Assembly (NCBI GenBank): GCA_030248065.1
Contig: JASAMV010006058.1
Span: 1 to 64,000, forward strand
Direction: 5' to 3'
Length of the DNA: 64,000 bases
Origin: Rhynchonema sp. JSB1_4
Taxonomy: Eukaryota; Nematoda; Chromadorea; Monhysterida; Xyalidae
The notes under the pieces are model-generated. The model did not search any database. It saw only the letters and a list, made by a program, of their open reading frames with translations, and was not told where the DNA came from. This document shows, in pieces, positions 46,840-59,280 of the stretch (within the stretch, counting starts at the first letter, position 1; each line of letters begins with the position of its first letter). The translations under genes and the position numbers were made by a program.

Positions 46840-49727
46840 TCACAATTCTTCCATCATTGTCTCATCTTCCAATAATGGGTCGTAACCAAGATCTTGCCCA
46901 AATGGATCCTGAATAAATTTTCAACCCATGTTTTAAAAACATTTTTGCGTTTGTCTTTCAGTTTTGTCTATGTTTGACAATTGACTGATTGAGCACAAAT
47001 GTGCCAGAAACTTGTTCATGTTGATCATTGTTACAGCATAATGTGACCACCGCTCATGTGAGTACAGCAAACAATCCGCAAAATATTTCAAAAAAAGTTC
47101 AAACACAAAACCAACCATTTTACTCCTTTCACAATCCTTGATGTATTTTTGATACAAACTGCCAATTTGACCCAAGTTCGGCACCACCGTTCGGTCGTCA
47201 AGTACTTCAGGTTGAAAGTCGGGTCGTTGTTTGAGCAGTTTCTTATGATGGTACAATGCCGCTGTTGGTTTCATACCCGCTTGGAAGTAGGACTCGAATT
47301 GTGCCGCAGTCTGGAGGATAGAACAAATTATTGACAATACAATGCTCGGCATCAAGCGCAGTGATCGGTTAGATCAGGTCCTAGTCTTGAATTGGCTACG
47401 TCAGTGTTTGCACAAACGATATTTCGGGATTTTAACGAACGTAAAAGTTGTTCGAAGTCAGTGAACGACTTTTACACTGGACAAAATTAGTGGCATCAGT
47501 AAAACCTGAAGTGCGTCGTTAATACAAAAGTTAAGTGACCAAGCAAAACTGGACGGGACTTCAGGGAATACCGCTTCTGAACACTTACATACCTATTACA
47601 CGCACATCATACACTCAAGGATAATGATAATAATAATAATGATAACCGAAAATGACGGTACATGACTGTGCCACTACGAAGAAGGCAGACTATATCAAGA
47701 ATAAACAAAAACTCGCTTCCACACCTACCTGTTTGGGCACTCCTCTCTGTTCGCGGGTGCCAGTCGGATGCGTGTGTTTGAGTGCGAGTTGTATCAGACA
47801 ACAATTGTCATAACGCACCATAAACGACACATACGCTTTGCAGTTGAGGTTCTTTTGTGAGTCTTTGCTGCGCATTCGGATATCGCTCGAGTTTCGACAT
47901 CTGACAAAGATGGCATAAAACCAGCTCGAGTATTTTTGGGATCACGTGGCCATTTCGTGCATCGCCCGTCTGTGAGAACATGTCGAAAATGGAAACCAAA
48001 AACACGCAGCACAACTCATAATTTGGAACCGATTTTAGAGGACATTTTTTTATCATGTAATGCGTGACTGAGGAATGACAAAATAATCAAAACACATCTT
48101 TTTGATTGGCTGACGTTACACCCGAGCATCCAAGGCAAGCTCACACTGCTTGTCAATCTCACACAAGACCACAAAACAGAAAAAGAACAAGAATAAGAAT
48201 AAAATCATGACAATGGGCTGCAGGAAGGACTAGCAAGAATCTTGCAAATCGGCTGGGGGCAATGACTCATACGCTCACCTGTACTGCGAATATTGCTTGG
48301 TGATCGAGCTGTGATTGGGTTTGCTGGTGATCAGATTCCAATTTGTGCCTGATTTTGTGGCGAATTCATCGATCCAATCCTTGACCTGATCCTTGTTCGC
48401 CACATTGTTTTTGAGTATCAACACATTGATTGAGTCGAGATCGCTCGCACCCGATGGCTTGGTCGCTGCAACAACAACTGACGATGTCCCGGTGCACCGC
48501 CCTCCCGAGGAAAACACGAAAAACGTATGCACAACACCTCGTTATCATAAGTCTTATCTTGTTGGCATTAGCTATCACAACGATGCATCCCTCTGCCACC
48601 CTTCACTCACACATCACTTGTGTGTCATACGAAGTGGGAATGTCCGGGAAATGTTGCATTGTGAACGGCAGGTCTTCATCGGGTTGAGGTGGTGAGTGTC
48701 GACGGCGTTGGTATTTGCGACGACCCGACGGCGTCTCCGAATTGAGTTTGGCTGCCGCTCGTTCCTCCGCTCGTCTCTGCAACAATGATAAGGGAGTGAT
48801 CTACAAGATTGGTTCACCAAGGCCGGTGTCAAACATGGTTATCGGTCCAGTCCAATACTGTATAGCAAGACCGATCACATTGTCTTTCAAAATAGGACCT
48901 GATTGATCGATACGATTGATGCCAGATACGATTGATGTTAGAGGGTGTGGTTTCTATTCACATTTATGAAACATCACGGAGCGGAACCTGACGAAAAAAA
49001 CGTCGCCTCTGATCTTGAACGACCCCAGACCCAAAAATGTAACTGCGCGCACCTTCCATATCATTTTGTGTTCCTGAATGTTCTGCTCAATCTTCTTCGT
49101 GATCGCGTCGAGATCCCACTTCCCGCTTTTCCCCGATTGGCCCCGACCTCGTTTGTGCGGTTCGTAGTCATCAAGGTCGAGATCAGCTGGTGTTTTATCC
49201 ACATATTTCACCCTTCGCACGAATCTGTCCGACTGCATTATTGATTGGCTGCTGCTTGATGCGTTGAACATAGCGTTCTTGGCATTCAATACGCCATTTT
49301 GGATGGTTGATGGGGACAGTTCGGTCACTGCGAACATACGACGGGTGGGACGGACACGTTTCAAAGGGGAACTGCAATTCATTCAAGTTCGTTGATGGCT
49401 ACAGGGTTTTGGCGCAGGAGCTTGGCTTGATTATTTGTGCTCTTGGTTACGCTTAGCCTTGATCACAGTCTGGCTCTGGTTAACCTTCGGCCCGGTCCGC
49501 CGTCAGAAAACCAGCACCGAGTCCAAACTAGCGCTAACATAACGACGACAAAAGCAAAAACTCATCCACAAACAGCCAACTGACCGTGTTTCGCGTTCGT
49601 GTCCCACCCTGATGTGCGAGTAGAGACTGTGTTGCGGGAACAGGCCACTGCAATGTTCGCATTCGGTGTACACCATCACCGTTGCGTCGAGATCCAATTC
49701 GGGTTCTGTTTCAGTGCTGTTTTGCAT
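46840..49727 (-). CDS. A4: CARF-like zinc-finger array gene
   Basis: Seven exons: 49727-49585, 49371-49053, 48776-48611, 48465-48279, 47900-47729, 47310-47116, 46908-46840; phases 2, 0, 1, 2, 0, 0; 416 aa. Finger at residues 23-43 (CEHC ... H-x4-H). Linker: RRMFAVTEL, a basic KRGRGQSGKSGKWD patch, then HFPDIPTSYDTQVM near 209. The core is the clearest in the array: DQVKDWIDEFATKSGTNW, SKPNHSSITKQYSQYRC, NLNCKAYVSFM, LKHTHPTG. Helical module FESYFQAGMKPTAALYHHKK, then LDDRTVVPNLGQIGSLYQKY; tail LGYDPLLEDETMMEEL. This copy is the best query for testing the CARF/ALS2CR8 assignment. The ATG at 49727 is the first in-frame ATG after the exon opens. Confidence 0.85.
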
Positions 49728-49972
49728 GACTGGGAACTGACACAAAACTAAAGCAGAAAGTCAATGTTGACCTTGGATCTATACATATGTTGGTATAATA
49801 CTGCGATAAGTTGTCACAATCAAAATGGTGACAATCTTGGAAACAACAACCAAATTTGCACAAAAACCAACGTAAATTATGGAGATCCATTATATTTATA
49901 CAAACGTTATGCTGCACGCGAACCGTTGCATTCAACTTGCAAATGTGTGTAATGATAACAATGCGATAAAAC

Positions 49973-50000
49973 AATAATAATAATAATAATAATAATAATA
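49973..50000. repeat. (AAT)n microsatellite
   Basis: About nine uninterrupted AAT units between genes A3 and A4. A shorter, interrupted ATAATGATAATAATA run lies near 47620-47645. Confidence 0.9.
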
Positions 50001-50310
50001 CCGCGTGTAGGAACTATGTAAAATGAAAAAACAATGGAAAACATGATAAAAGCATAATAAGAGCAGCCAGTATCAGTTATTTTGCACGGTAAGCGGAGTT
50101 GAAACACGGAACCTCATTCATAAAATGTACATCAAAAGAACAAAATCTGAGAGAGAAGTTGGTTGGTTTTGAGAACAAGTTTATTTTGTACAATAAGGAT
50201 ATAAAATCATCAGTTGTAACGTTGCAAAACGTAGAGCAGGGCAGGAAAGTACATAATTATACATAACATGAAATAATATTATTAAATTATTGATTGTTAA
50301 TTGCATCGAG

Positions 50311-53300
50311 TCAGACTTCGGTCATAATTTCTTCGTCCTCATATCTCGGGTCGTAAGCGCCCCAATCCTGTGAAAAAAAGCACTGTTTTGTTAAAAAATT
50401 TGCATTACATATTGCAGTTTATGTCTTTTGTTCGGAAGACAACATGTTTTGACATGAATAAAATCACGACAAACGAGTTCCAGCGTGAAATATCAGCAGA
50501 ATAATGGGCAAGTGTGACCTTTTCACAATTTGACGACGTAGTTGAGTTTATTTATTGTTTGTTTCACAGATGATTACACATTCAAATCCAATGCTCCATT
50601 TTCACCGCCCAAGGTCGTGAGCACCCGAAACAGCACCCGAATCACAGGCGTGTGAGTTGATTAGGTTTCGCGTTACAGACGAAACATCAGCAAAATTTAA
50701 AGCAAGTCTGGTTGTTCTCGCAGTTCTGATTTTGAGCACGAAGTTGGGTCCAATTACTTATTGTTTGGTCTGAGCAAAGCAAGAAACTGCGAAACAAACT
50801 CTAATTTTTCATCACAGAAAGTCATTTGCGGGTAAAAGATCAGTGAAAGCGCAAGCAAAACTGGCTGTTTTGACAACTCCTCGGAGTAACCGTTGACCAT
50901 GAAAATCTCTGCATGTAACATCAGTGCGCGTCATGCGCGTGTGAAACATCAGGAGCCAGTCAGCAATAACAACTAAATGACAAGGGCCCCCAACATACCG
51001 GCAATGGCGCGCCGTCAGCCTGCACCCCACCCGTTTTCGACACGAATCTCTTGTACAACGTGCCCAGCTGTCCAAGTGACGGCATGATAGCCCGATCCTG
51101 TAGAATCTCCTCCGTGAAACCGGGTCGCGAGCGAAGTAGCTTTTCGTGATGTTGCAATGCTGCTGTGGGGTACATGCCGGCAGCGAAGTAGGACTCGAAT
51201 TGCAGCACGGTCTGGAAAGGAACATGAAATGTCACTTGCAAAAAGCCACAAGTTTCTTTATGGTGACATAATCTGGACGCACGTTTCGTACCCTATGAAG
51301 TATATTCCCAACATAACGTTACATTAGGACGTTGGGTGCCACTAAAGCATTACAAGTATTCACTATTGAAGGTTTCACCGGAAACAGCTTACTTGCGAAG
51401 GTACACTGTCCCAGAGCCAAAATAATATCAACACGAAACAAATGTTTCGTTGCCAATGTAAAGCGTACAATAGTAACGAATTTCAAGCTAATGTTGACTG
51501 GAATGCAACAGAAAACAACCCAAGAAGCATCTCAATTCATCAAGATCATAGGTTACAGCTTGTCCGCTGCACAAAAGAGCCAAAGACACGAACCTCTTTA
51601 GGCACAGCCTTTGAGTACATTTTCCTGTGTTCACCCAGCGGATGTGTGTGTTTTCGTTCGAATTTCACCACACAATAGTTCTTGTCCGTTCGAACATTGA
51701 ACACAATTTGCGCTTGGCATTCCAGGTTCTGTTTTTCATCGGGCACCTGCGCAAATCAAGTATGTGCATCACATGTTTTCAGCCGCCAGCCAACTTCACT
51801 TTTTGCATAATCACAAACGTCAGTTCAGCTGACCTTTCGTAAACTAGCGACCTTCCTCGAGTATTTGCATTTGTACTGCGAATAGTGCGAGCTGTTATGG
51901 TATTTGTTGGGTTTGCTGGTCACGAGATTCCAAACAGTGCCCGATTTATTCGCCATTTCTTCAACCCAGTCACGTATCTGGTCTTTGTCACGAACATCAG
52001 ACCTGAGCAGCAGAGTGTCGACGCGATCCGTTGATGTTGCATCCGTCGGTTTGGTGGCTGCAGAGCAAGTTGACTGACGTTTCAAGTGCTTATTCATACT
52101 TGAGTTCTTTTTTCTGGGGTACTGTCACATTGAAAAAATTTCAGTGCGCAGTTTCGAGACCAATTTCCTCACGCACCAGCTGGCATAGGCATTCTGAAGT
52201 ATACATCAGCCTCCATCCAATCCGACCAACTGGGTTACACAATTGCACAGAGTTGCTTGTGACAACTTGCGCCGCCCTTTCATTGGATCACAATGAATCA
52301 ATCACAAACTTACAATATATTCTCTTCCTGTCTGTTGACTATTTTCCTGTGATAGCTCTGTCCTACATCGGTCACTTGGCATTACCCATGTCAAACGAAA
52401 CCAATAATTTCCATGAATAATATGCTTGCACATTTTATGATGGCGAACTCAAATAGCCCTCACCCCAACCCCACTCACCAAGCAATGAGGTTCCAAAAGA
52501 GAGTGGTATTTCAGGGAAGCTGTCCAACGTGAGTGAACAAGCAACGGTGTGTTCTGTGGGGTCCCATTTTCTCACGTATCTTCGTCTCGGTCCGACTGTT
52601 TTGTAGTCGTATTTATACTTCTTTTTCACTTTGTTCTTCGTTCGAAGGCTGCGACGCGTGGTTTTGGTGGGTGTACGAGTGTTCTCCTCTTCTGAACTGA
52701 AATACAGAAAAGACGAATAAATTATGACATCATTTTGTTGCATCTTGTTACGCGTTTTCTAAAGACCAGAGAGAGAAGTACGCATTATATATAAGTCCTA
52801 GCTGGCCTAACAACAAGTGCTGACGGATCACACATTTGAGCTTGAGTATCGAAAGCGAAAACTGGGATTTGAAGCGCAAGGCAAGTTTGTACAATTTTAT
52901 TAAATTTTCTACTGGCCACCACACATTTGTTTGCCTGTTCAATAACAGCATCCTATATACCAACGTAAAAACTCGCTTTGACCAAAGTCGCAAGGTTATT
53001 GTTGCCAAGGAACCACCATTAGGTACAAGTGACTTAAAATCGTGGTTCTGAATTTCGGCAGCAAAAACGCCAATATATTCCGTGAAAAAGGCAAACTACT
53101 GTTTTTATCCATGCAGCAATCCAAACCAACCCGGACTGTTCATTATAATTGGGCGTGCCTGTGGTCCACGAGCCATCGAGTGCTGCGCGCCCAGCAGGGG
53201 TGAGGAAATTGGGTAGTAGCAAATCAGCCAGATCAGGCTCAACGCTATCCACTATTTCGGACTTTGTCGGTGTCTTGCCGTCGTGCACAGGCGCGTCGCA

Positions 53301-53914
53301 ACCGTTCTCGAATGCAACCAGGCCGTCGTTGTTCACCTGTCACACAACATGGGCATTGTTGAGGTATAATCATCAAATATGTCCAGTTTTTGGGTACCTG
53401 GCCAAAAGCAGGAGCGAGCTAACTCAAATTTTGGTGGCAAACTCAGAATGAACATGATCAGCGACTGACTCGCCTACGCAACTTCTGAATCAGAAATACT
53501 TTCCGAAATATTTCGGTAGCGTGAGAAATGCTTTTAGTACGGTACCTATACAGATCAGATTATGACATTTGATCAGAGAAAGCCTTCCGCGTGAAACCAA
53601 CAAAACTGCAATCCAGTTGTAACTTGCCTTCACTTTCTGACTGTTCAACTCGGTCACAGCAAATATCCGTCGACAAGAGCGTCGGCGTTTTGGTTCAGAG
53701 CTGCAACAATTAGTGACATTCGTCGAAAAATACATCTAAAACATCATAACAGACCAATTATTTCACAGACGCACCTAGTCTCATTCTCATGCCCGACCCT
53801 TGTGTGCGACTCAATCGAATTCTGCGGGAACAATCCATCACAATATTCACATTCGGTATAAACAAGTACATTTGAATCCAGATCCACGCTCTTCGGTTGT
53901 GCAGCAACTGCCAT
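50311..53914 (-). CDS. A3: CARF-like zinc-finger array gene
   Basis: Eight exons: 53914-53775, 53700-53628, 53336-53131, 52696-52479, 52057-51834, 51746-51594, 51211-50999, 50367-50311; phases 2, 0, 2, 1, 0, 0, 0; 427 aa. Finger at residues 22-42. The linker is split over three exons: RRRSCRRIFAVTEL, an acidic piece, then KKKYKYDYK and DSFPEIPLSFGTSLLG near 212. Core: DQIRDWVEEMANKSGTVW, SHYSQYKCKYSRK, NLECQAQIVF, RKHTHPLG. Helical module FESYFAAGMYPTAALQHHEK; tail WGAYDPRYEDEEIMTEV. The intron after exon 2 uses a GC donor (AAG then GCAAGT). Reverse-strand AATAAA at 50185-50180. Confidence 0.8.
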
Positions 53915-54416
53915 TGCGAACAACCAGTCACGTGATCATTAGATGAGATTCGCCTTCGAAAATCAAGAAGGTTGGAATTGGGGAAAATAATTTCGGCAAG
54001 GATATGACTGCTCACAGCGAGCAAATCGGTGAGTCCAACCGCACAATGCTTAAAATGATCACCAGTCTTCTTTGAACTTTAGATCGCATTTATACAAATA
54101 TATCCGCCTTACAGGCAGGATCTACAATGCAAGAACGTGATAAAGTAATATAAATAAAATGGAAATGGCGAGACCACTGGAAGAAGATTATCAATCGAGC
54201 AGCCAATGAACAGTATGGATCAACTACAGATCAAAGTAACAATCCAACAGCACAAAATGCACAAAAATACAATTCAACAGAAAAAATAATATTCAGAACC
54301 AACGAAAGCGATAGTTCATCATGATAGCAGATCGATGTGTTTTCACAATGCATAGGGTGCAGCATGATAAACAGAACCTGTTTAAACACGTCGTTGAGTT
54401 GGATGGGAGTTTGGAG

Positions 54417-57400
54417 CTAAAAGTCGGCCATCATTGCTTCGTCCTCTAGTCGGGGGTCGTATGAGCCGGGTTTGACCGGTGTCTGAAGGAGCTTCGCACA
54501 TGCAATTTCTATTTTCAGTCATGGTATCGTGGACCTAAGCTGTAACTTACATAGCCTGCATTTTTACAGTGGCAAATTGAGAAGCTGTGTTTTGGTCATC
54601 GTAAAGATATTATCTATTTTGAGTGAAATTTAGGAGGCTGACGACAGATTTGGCACCAAAATATCGTTCAACGATATTCATCATATGGAAGGATTCTCTG
54701 CACAGAGCGTCCCAACAAAGAGAGAGCACTGTATTTCGAACTTACCACACTGGCATCTTTGTTCAAAATTTCAACTGAACCCGAACTCATTCCAACCCCC
54801 GAACTAACCACGGACGGTGCCTTCCCATTACAGAAATCCCTGATGTATTTTTTGAACAGCCAGCTGACTTGACCGAGTGTGGGCATTATGGCTCGATCAA
54901 CCAATATCTCTTCAGTGAAACTGTCCCTGGATCGAAGCATTTTCTCGTGATGCGCTAACGCCGCCGTCGGACGCATGCCAGCGTTGAAATACAACTCGAA
55001 TTGCATAGATGTCTGAAGACGATTTTTTTGACCGAAGATATTTTATGAGCATATTGCGGCTCATTTCCTCAATAGATGTTACGGCGGTCTCACGAAAATC
55101 GGGACAAACACGTGTGCTCTGCAACTGGGCGATGCAGGTGTCATGCGTGCATGAACGGAATTGTAGACAAATGGCCCAGGTTTTCCTGTTTCAAATAAAG
55201 CTATAGATGCCGCCTTAGATTATGGCAAGAAATTAGCAGTACCTATTCTTTTATGTGCCGAAAAGACATTCCGTCTACGTGCCTTTGTAACCTAAAGCTG
55301 AAGGCGTAACCTATGTTTGAATTTTGATTTAAGCGCCAAGTCGGCTACATTCAGCAAAAACACTGGTCCCACTGCGACACAACGCACCTCCTTAGCCACC
55401 GGTCTGGTGCCCACTTCCGTCACACTAATATCGTGTGTGTGATTTCTGCCGAATTTAATAACGCAACAATTGTCCTTTCGAATATTGAACGCAATCCGGG
55501 CACGACATTTGAGATCTTTGCATCGCGTGAACGTCTTCCGTGTTTTGTTATTGACACTCGAAAATCGACAGAAATACGTCGCGTATCTGTAATCGGAGCT
55601 CTCAATGAACAGTGATAGTTAGTTAGTTTATAGCGTCAACACCCACTCAATAATACATAAATAAGAAGATTAAGTGAAAGAAGCATAATTACAAGACCGG
55701 GTGTGGAGTTTACGGACATGAAAATAAATACAAAACAGGGTGTTACGGGAATGAAAAATGAATACAAAATGAACAGTGATCGAATCGAAATGGATCTGTC
55801 TTGGTCACGTGAGGTTCTTGTTGGAAGGATATTTTGAAATTAACAGGTGCGACTAATTTCGATCAATGTACAACTAGTGGCACCTTAAAAGATCGTGGAA
55901 AGGCTAAAATAAGAAAAAACACCCACTAACAGCTTTGATATACTGCTTCGATTGAGTTTATTCGTGGTAAGTAGCCAATTAGTACCCGATTTGACAGCGA
56001 GATCATCCAACCAATCCTTGATGTGGTCTTTGTTCTCGATTTTGTTTTTCAGCAAAAGGTCAATCGGCTCGCCATGGGCGCCCGCTTTGGTCGCTGGAAT
56101 TGTGAAATAACAGATGTTAGTTTTCCTTTCTATTTTTATGCATTTTTCTATTTTTAAGCACTTATGGTTTGCTGGTAGCTACGTTGCCAAACATAATTGG
56201 TCTCTTTCTTAAACTATTTTACTATTGCTTCCTTTTAGGTTACCAACATTATCCTAATTCACTTTCTTCACTTTCTAATTCTTTAATTCTTCTTCAATTA
56301 GCTCTTTTGTTCACAACTAATCTTTTTTCATACTCTCGCACCCTTTATGCAACTGAGCGACCGTACTCAATAAAAAGTGGTTCAAAACGGGGATATCCTC
56401 CAGTGCAGGGTCTTTTTTTCAAAATTTACTAGGTGCAACTTAGGTGCAACCCCCCAATTTTCAGGTGCAAGCTGGCCAAAGTAGGTGCAAGCCCTACTTT
56501 GAATAAAAAAACGCCGATTTTAGGTGTTTTTTGCCTGGTCATGCGTTTTAATGCTATTTGCGTGCTTTTAGAAGTTCAACAAAGTTGGAACGCAATGAAT
56601 AGTCGCTTTCCCAAGCATGCTTATTACCAATACCAGGTACTAACTGTGCGCAAATGCAATCAGACCAATAAATATTTTTTGTCGATGTCGACCAAACACC
56701 AAAGCAGAGGTCGCAATCGGGCCGCGATTTTGGGCTTTTGGCTCGGGCCGGGCCCGGCCCGAAGCTTCTGAAGTGACCTATTTTACTGAAAAAAGTAGGG
56801 ATTTTTTTGTCAAAAATACTAAAATTTCTGACGGATTCGGCAAGTAAGTGATCAGTATTGTCCAGTGGTGTAGCTACCCAGGCGGGGCGGCAACCTACTG
56901 TACCACTAAAATGTGGGGCGACAACCTACCTACCAGTGGTGTGGCTACCCAGGCGTGCAATCAACCTACTGTACCACCAGAAAGGCCTGCAATCAACCTA
57001 CCTGCTGTACCGGCCGAGCTAGGGGGGAACAAAATTTTTGACGTCTAAATTTTGATGAAAATGTGCTCTAAAATCCTAATTTCGCGCGCATCGCGCGACT
57101 TTTCGCCTATTTGGAGTGAAAAATATCGATTTTATACCAAGGGGTACCTAACCTACTGTACCAAGGGGGACCCCACCCCCTGCTGCACCATTGGTATTGT
57201 CTATCTGACGACTTTTTAGGAAAACAATGAATTTTCAACCAAAAAAATTGGCTCAAAAATTCGCAAAAATTATGACAAAAATTGGGTTAAAATCTGAGCC
57301 AAAAATTCGGGCCGGGCCGGGCCGGAGATTTGGGGGTTCGGGCCGGGCCGGGCTGGAGATTTGGGGGTTCGGGTCGGGCCGGGCCGGAGATTTGAGGGCT

Positions 57401-59071
57401 CTTTGAGGGCCCGATTGCGACCTCTGCACCAAAGGTTTCGATGGAATTTAGTGGAAGGAACGAAGAAGCCGCGCAGCGCATTTTTTTTCGTTTCTAAGGT
57501 TTTCGAACCTTAAAAGATGCTGTATAAATGCTAAATTAAGGAAATAAGGGCTCAAAATGTTAGGTGCAAGCTTGCACCTAACCCTGAATTTTTAGGTGCA
57601 ATTCTGATTTTTTAGGTGCAAATTGCACCTAAAAAGTGTCTAAAAAAACTATGCTCCAGTGACATCAATGCCATCAGTGCAGAAACATAGCTTGACTTAT
57701 ACACATAAAATCAACATGATGTCTCAGTGTACGATTTTACAGAACTCACACCACATGGCATAAATGGGATTCACCTCTAACATAAGATGTCGAAAACACG
57801 TTTGCATTTCCAGAAATACGTTCGCTGCCGTTGCACGCGGTACCTTTTCTTGGACCACTATCACCACCAACCTAACAATTCGGTGTCATAGCTGGTAGGC
57901 AATTCCGGGAAATCTCCCAACGTGTAGGCACAATTCGAGTCTCGCACTGGTATCGCATCAGACACCCGTTGTTTGTATTTCTTGTACGGACCGCGTCGAC
58001 TGGAACGTCGCCCTGATGATGACGTGTAGGACGTCCGTTTCTTTCCGACCGGCTTCAGATCAGGAGCGTAGTCTTGGTCAGAGTCGGAACTTTGCTCGGC
58101 CGCACCTGCATAGATGGTATCAAGCGTGGCGAATAGATCAAACTTGCCTAGATTTGTTCGCAGTTGTTGTGCATAATTTCGATGCCACAAATGCCGTTTT
58201 TCTTGACCAGCGTGAGACCTGTTCACAGTTACCAAGGTACGGTACGACCGATCAACCACCCAATTTGGAACCGGCCACTATGAAAGGACCAAACTGCTGA
58301 CAACATCGCGTAAGGTTCGACTACAGGGGAAAAGTACGGATAAAACTGACCTATATTTTCATCGACTCCAGCATTCAGTCCACTGCCACTCGGTTGGGCA
58401 TCGAACATCGGCAACGACCCGTTGACAACCGGTGCGGCTTTGGCCTCACTCTTGACCACTTTGTCCAACAATTCGGTGACCGCAAACAGTCGGCGACCGC
58501 GCAGCAATAGGTGCTCACTGGAAAGAAAATCACAATAAAGCATCAAATTATATCCAATTTTTCAAAAACTTTTCATAAAACCACTTTATTACACGCTCTC
58601 GCATTTACTAAGCAACTGCAAGCAAGCTCAATGTGGCATTGTAGGCCCCTGGAGTTTATGACGGGGACACGATTCAAGTTCATGTCTAATATTCCACGTA
58701 AGCACCACCATGTTTGATGAGATGGACATGAAAGGTGTATAGCAGTGTTTTATTGTTTTTTTTATAAATGTGAGCAATATTTATAATAATAGAGTAGTCT
58801 CAAACTTTCGGACCCTATCACGAGACTATGTCACAATGCACCCGGGTCCTCATCAGTCATGAGATGCATCGCTGGCATCCTGGTAATTTACAGCAGGCAA
58901 CGCGGTAACGCTGAACACTAACTTGTCAAACACATCGTGTCCCACCCTGACGTGCGAGTCAATTGTCTCGGCCGAGAACAGTCCAGTGCAATACTCACAC
59001 TCGCTGTAGATCATAACGGCCGAGTCGAGATCCGGTTCCAAGCCGGGACGTGGACAAACCACCGAAGCCAT
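54417..59071 (-). CDS. A2: CARF-like zinc-finger array gene
   Basis: Seven exons: 59071-58923, 58517-58351, 58105-57872, 56093-55931, 55586-55388, 55012-54746, 54482-54417; phases 2, 1, 1, 2, 0, 0; 414 aa. Finger at residues 25-45 (CEYC ... H-x4-H). Linker: RRLFAVTEL, VVKSEA, acid patch SSDSDQDYAPD, Arg/Lys-rich patch, then GDFPELPTSYDTELLG near 183. Core: DHIKDWLDDLAVKSGTNW, LYATYFCRFSS, CKDLKCRARIAF, RNHTHDI. Helical module FELYFNAGMRPTAALAHHEK; tail GSYDPRLEDEAMMADF. Intron 3 (57871-56094) is swollen by a three-layer transposon nest. An alternative upstream ATG lies at 59101. Confidence 0.82.
56705..57426. mobile_element. hAT-like element with GGGCCGGGCCG repeats, middle layer of nest 3
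   Basis: The ends CAGAGGTCGCAATCGGGCC and its near-perfect complement are flanked by a perfect 8-bp duplication, CACCAAAG (56697-56704 and 57427-57434). GGGCCGGGCCGG units sit near both ends. A relative is probably the partial element ending at 7106. It hosts 56863-57193. Confidence 0.9.
56863..57193. mobile_element. hAT-like MITE, inner layer of nest 3
   Basis: The ends CAGTGGTGTAGCTACC and (reverse complement) CAATGGTGCAGCAGG are flanked by a perfect 8-bp duplication, GTATTGTC (56855-56862 and 57194-57201). It holds CAACCTACTGTACC units and a CG palindrome at 57083-57098, as in 5646-6113. Confidence 0.9.
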
Positions 59072-59280
59072 TTTCGGGTTCTTTTGGAAATAATTCTTCA
59101 TGAAATTTCGAAATCACAGGTCTCAGACACGCAAGTATTCCGTGGTTAATTACCAGGCTGGAAATCACAACCATAATTGCAAACCAAATCAGTTGCATAC
59201 TTTATATACTTTATCGTCACAACTTGTTCACAAAGGTAAGAATACTGAAAACGTTTAAGCATGTGCACAGTTATTTATGA

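Larger units (their letters stand above)
56406..57653. mobile_element. hAT-like element with AGGTGCAA repeats, outer layer of nest 3
   Basis: The left end CAGGGTCTTTTTTTC and right end AAAAAAACTATG are flanked by a perfect 8-bp duplication, CTCCAGTG (56398-56405 and 57654-57661). Its own sequence has (TT)AGGTGCAA units near both ends. It lies in A2 intron 3 and hosts 56705-57426. Confidence 0.8.
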
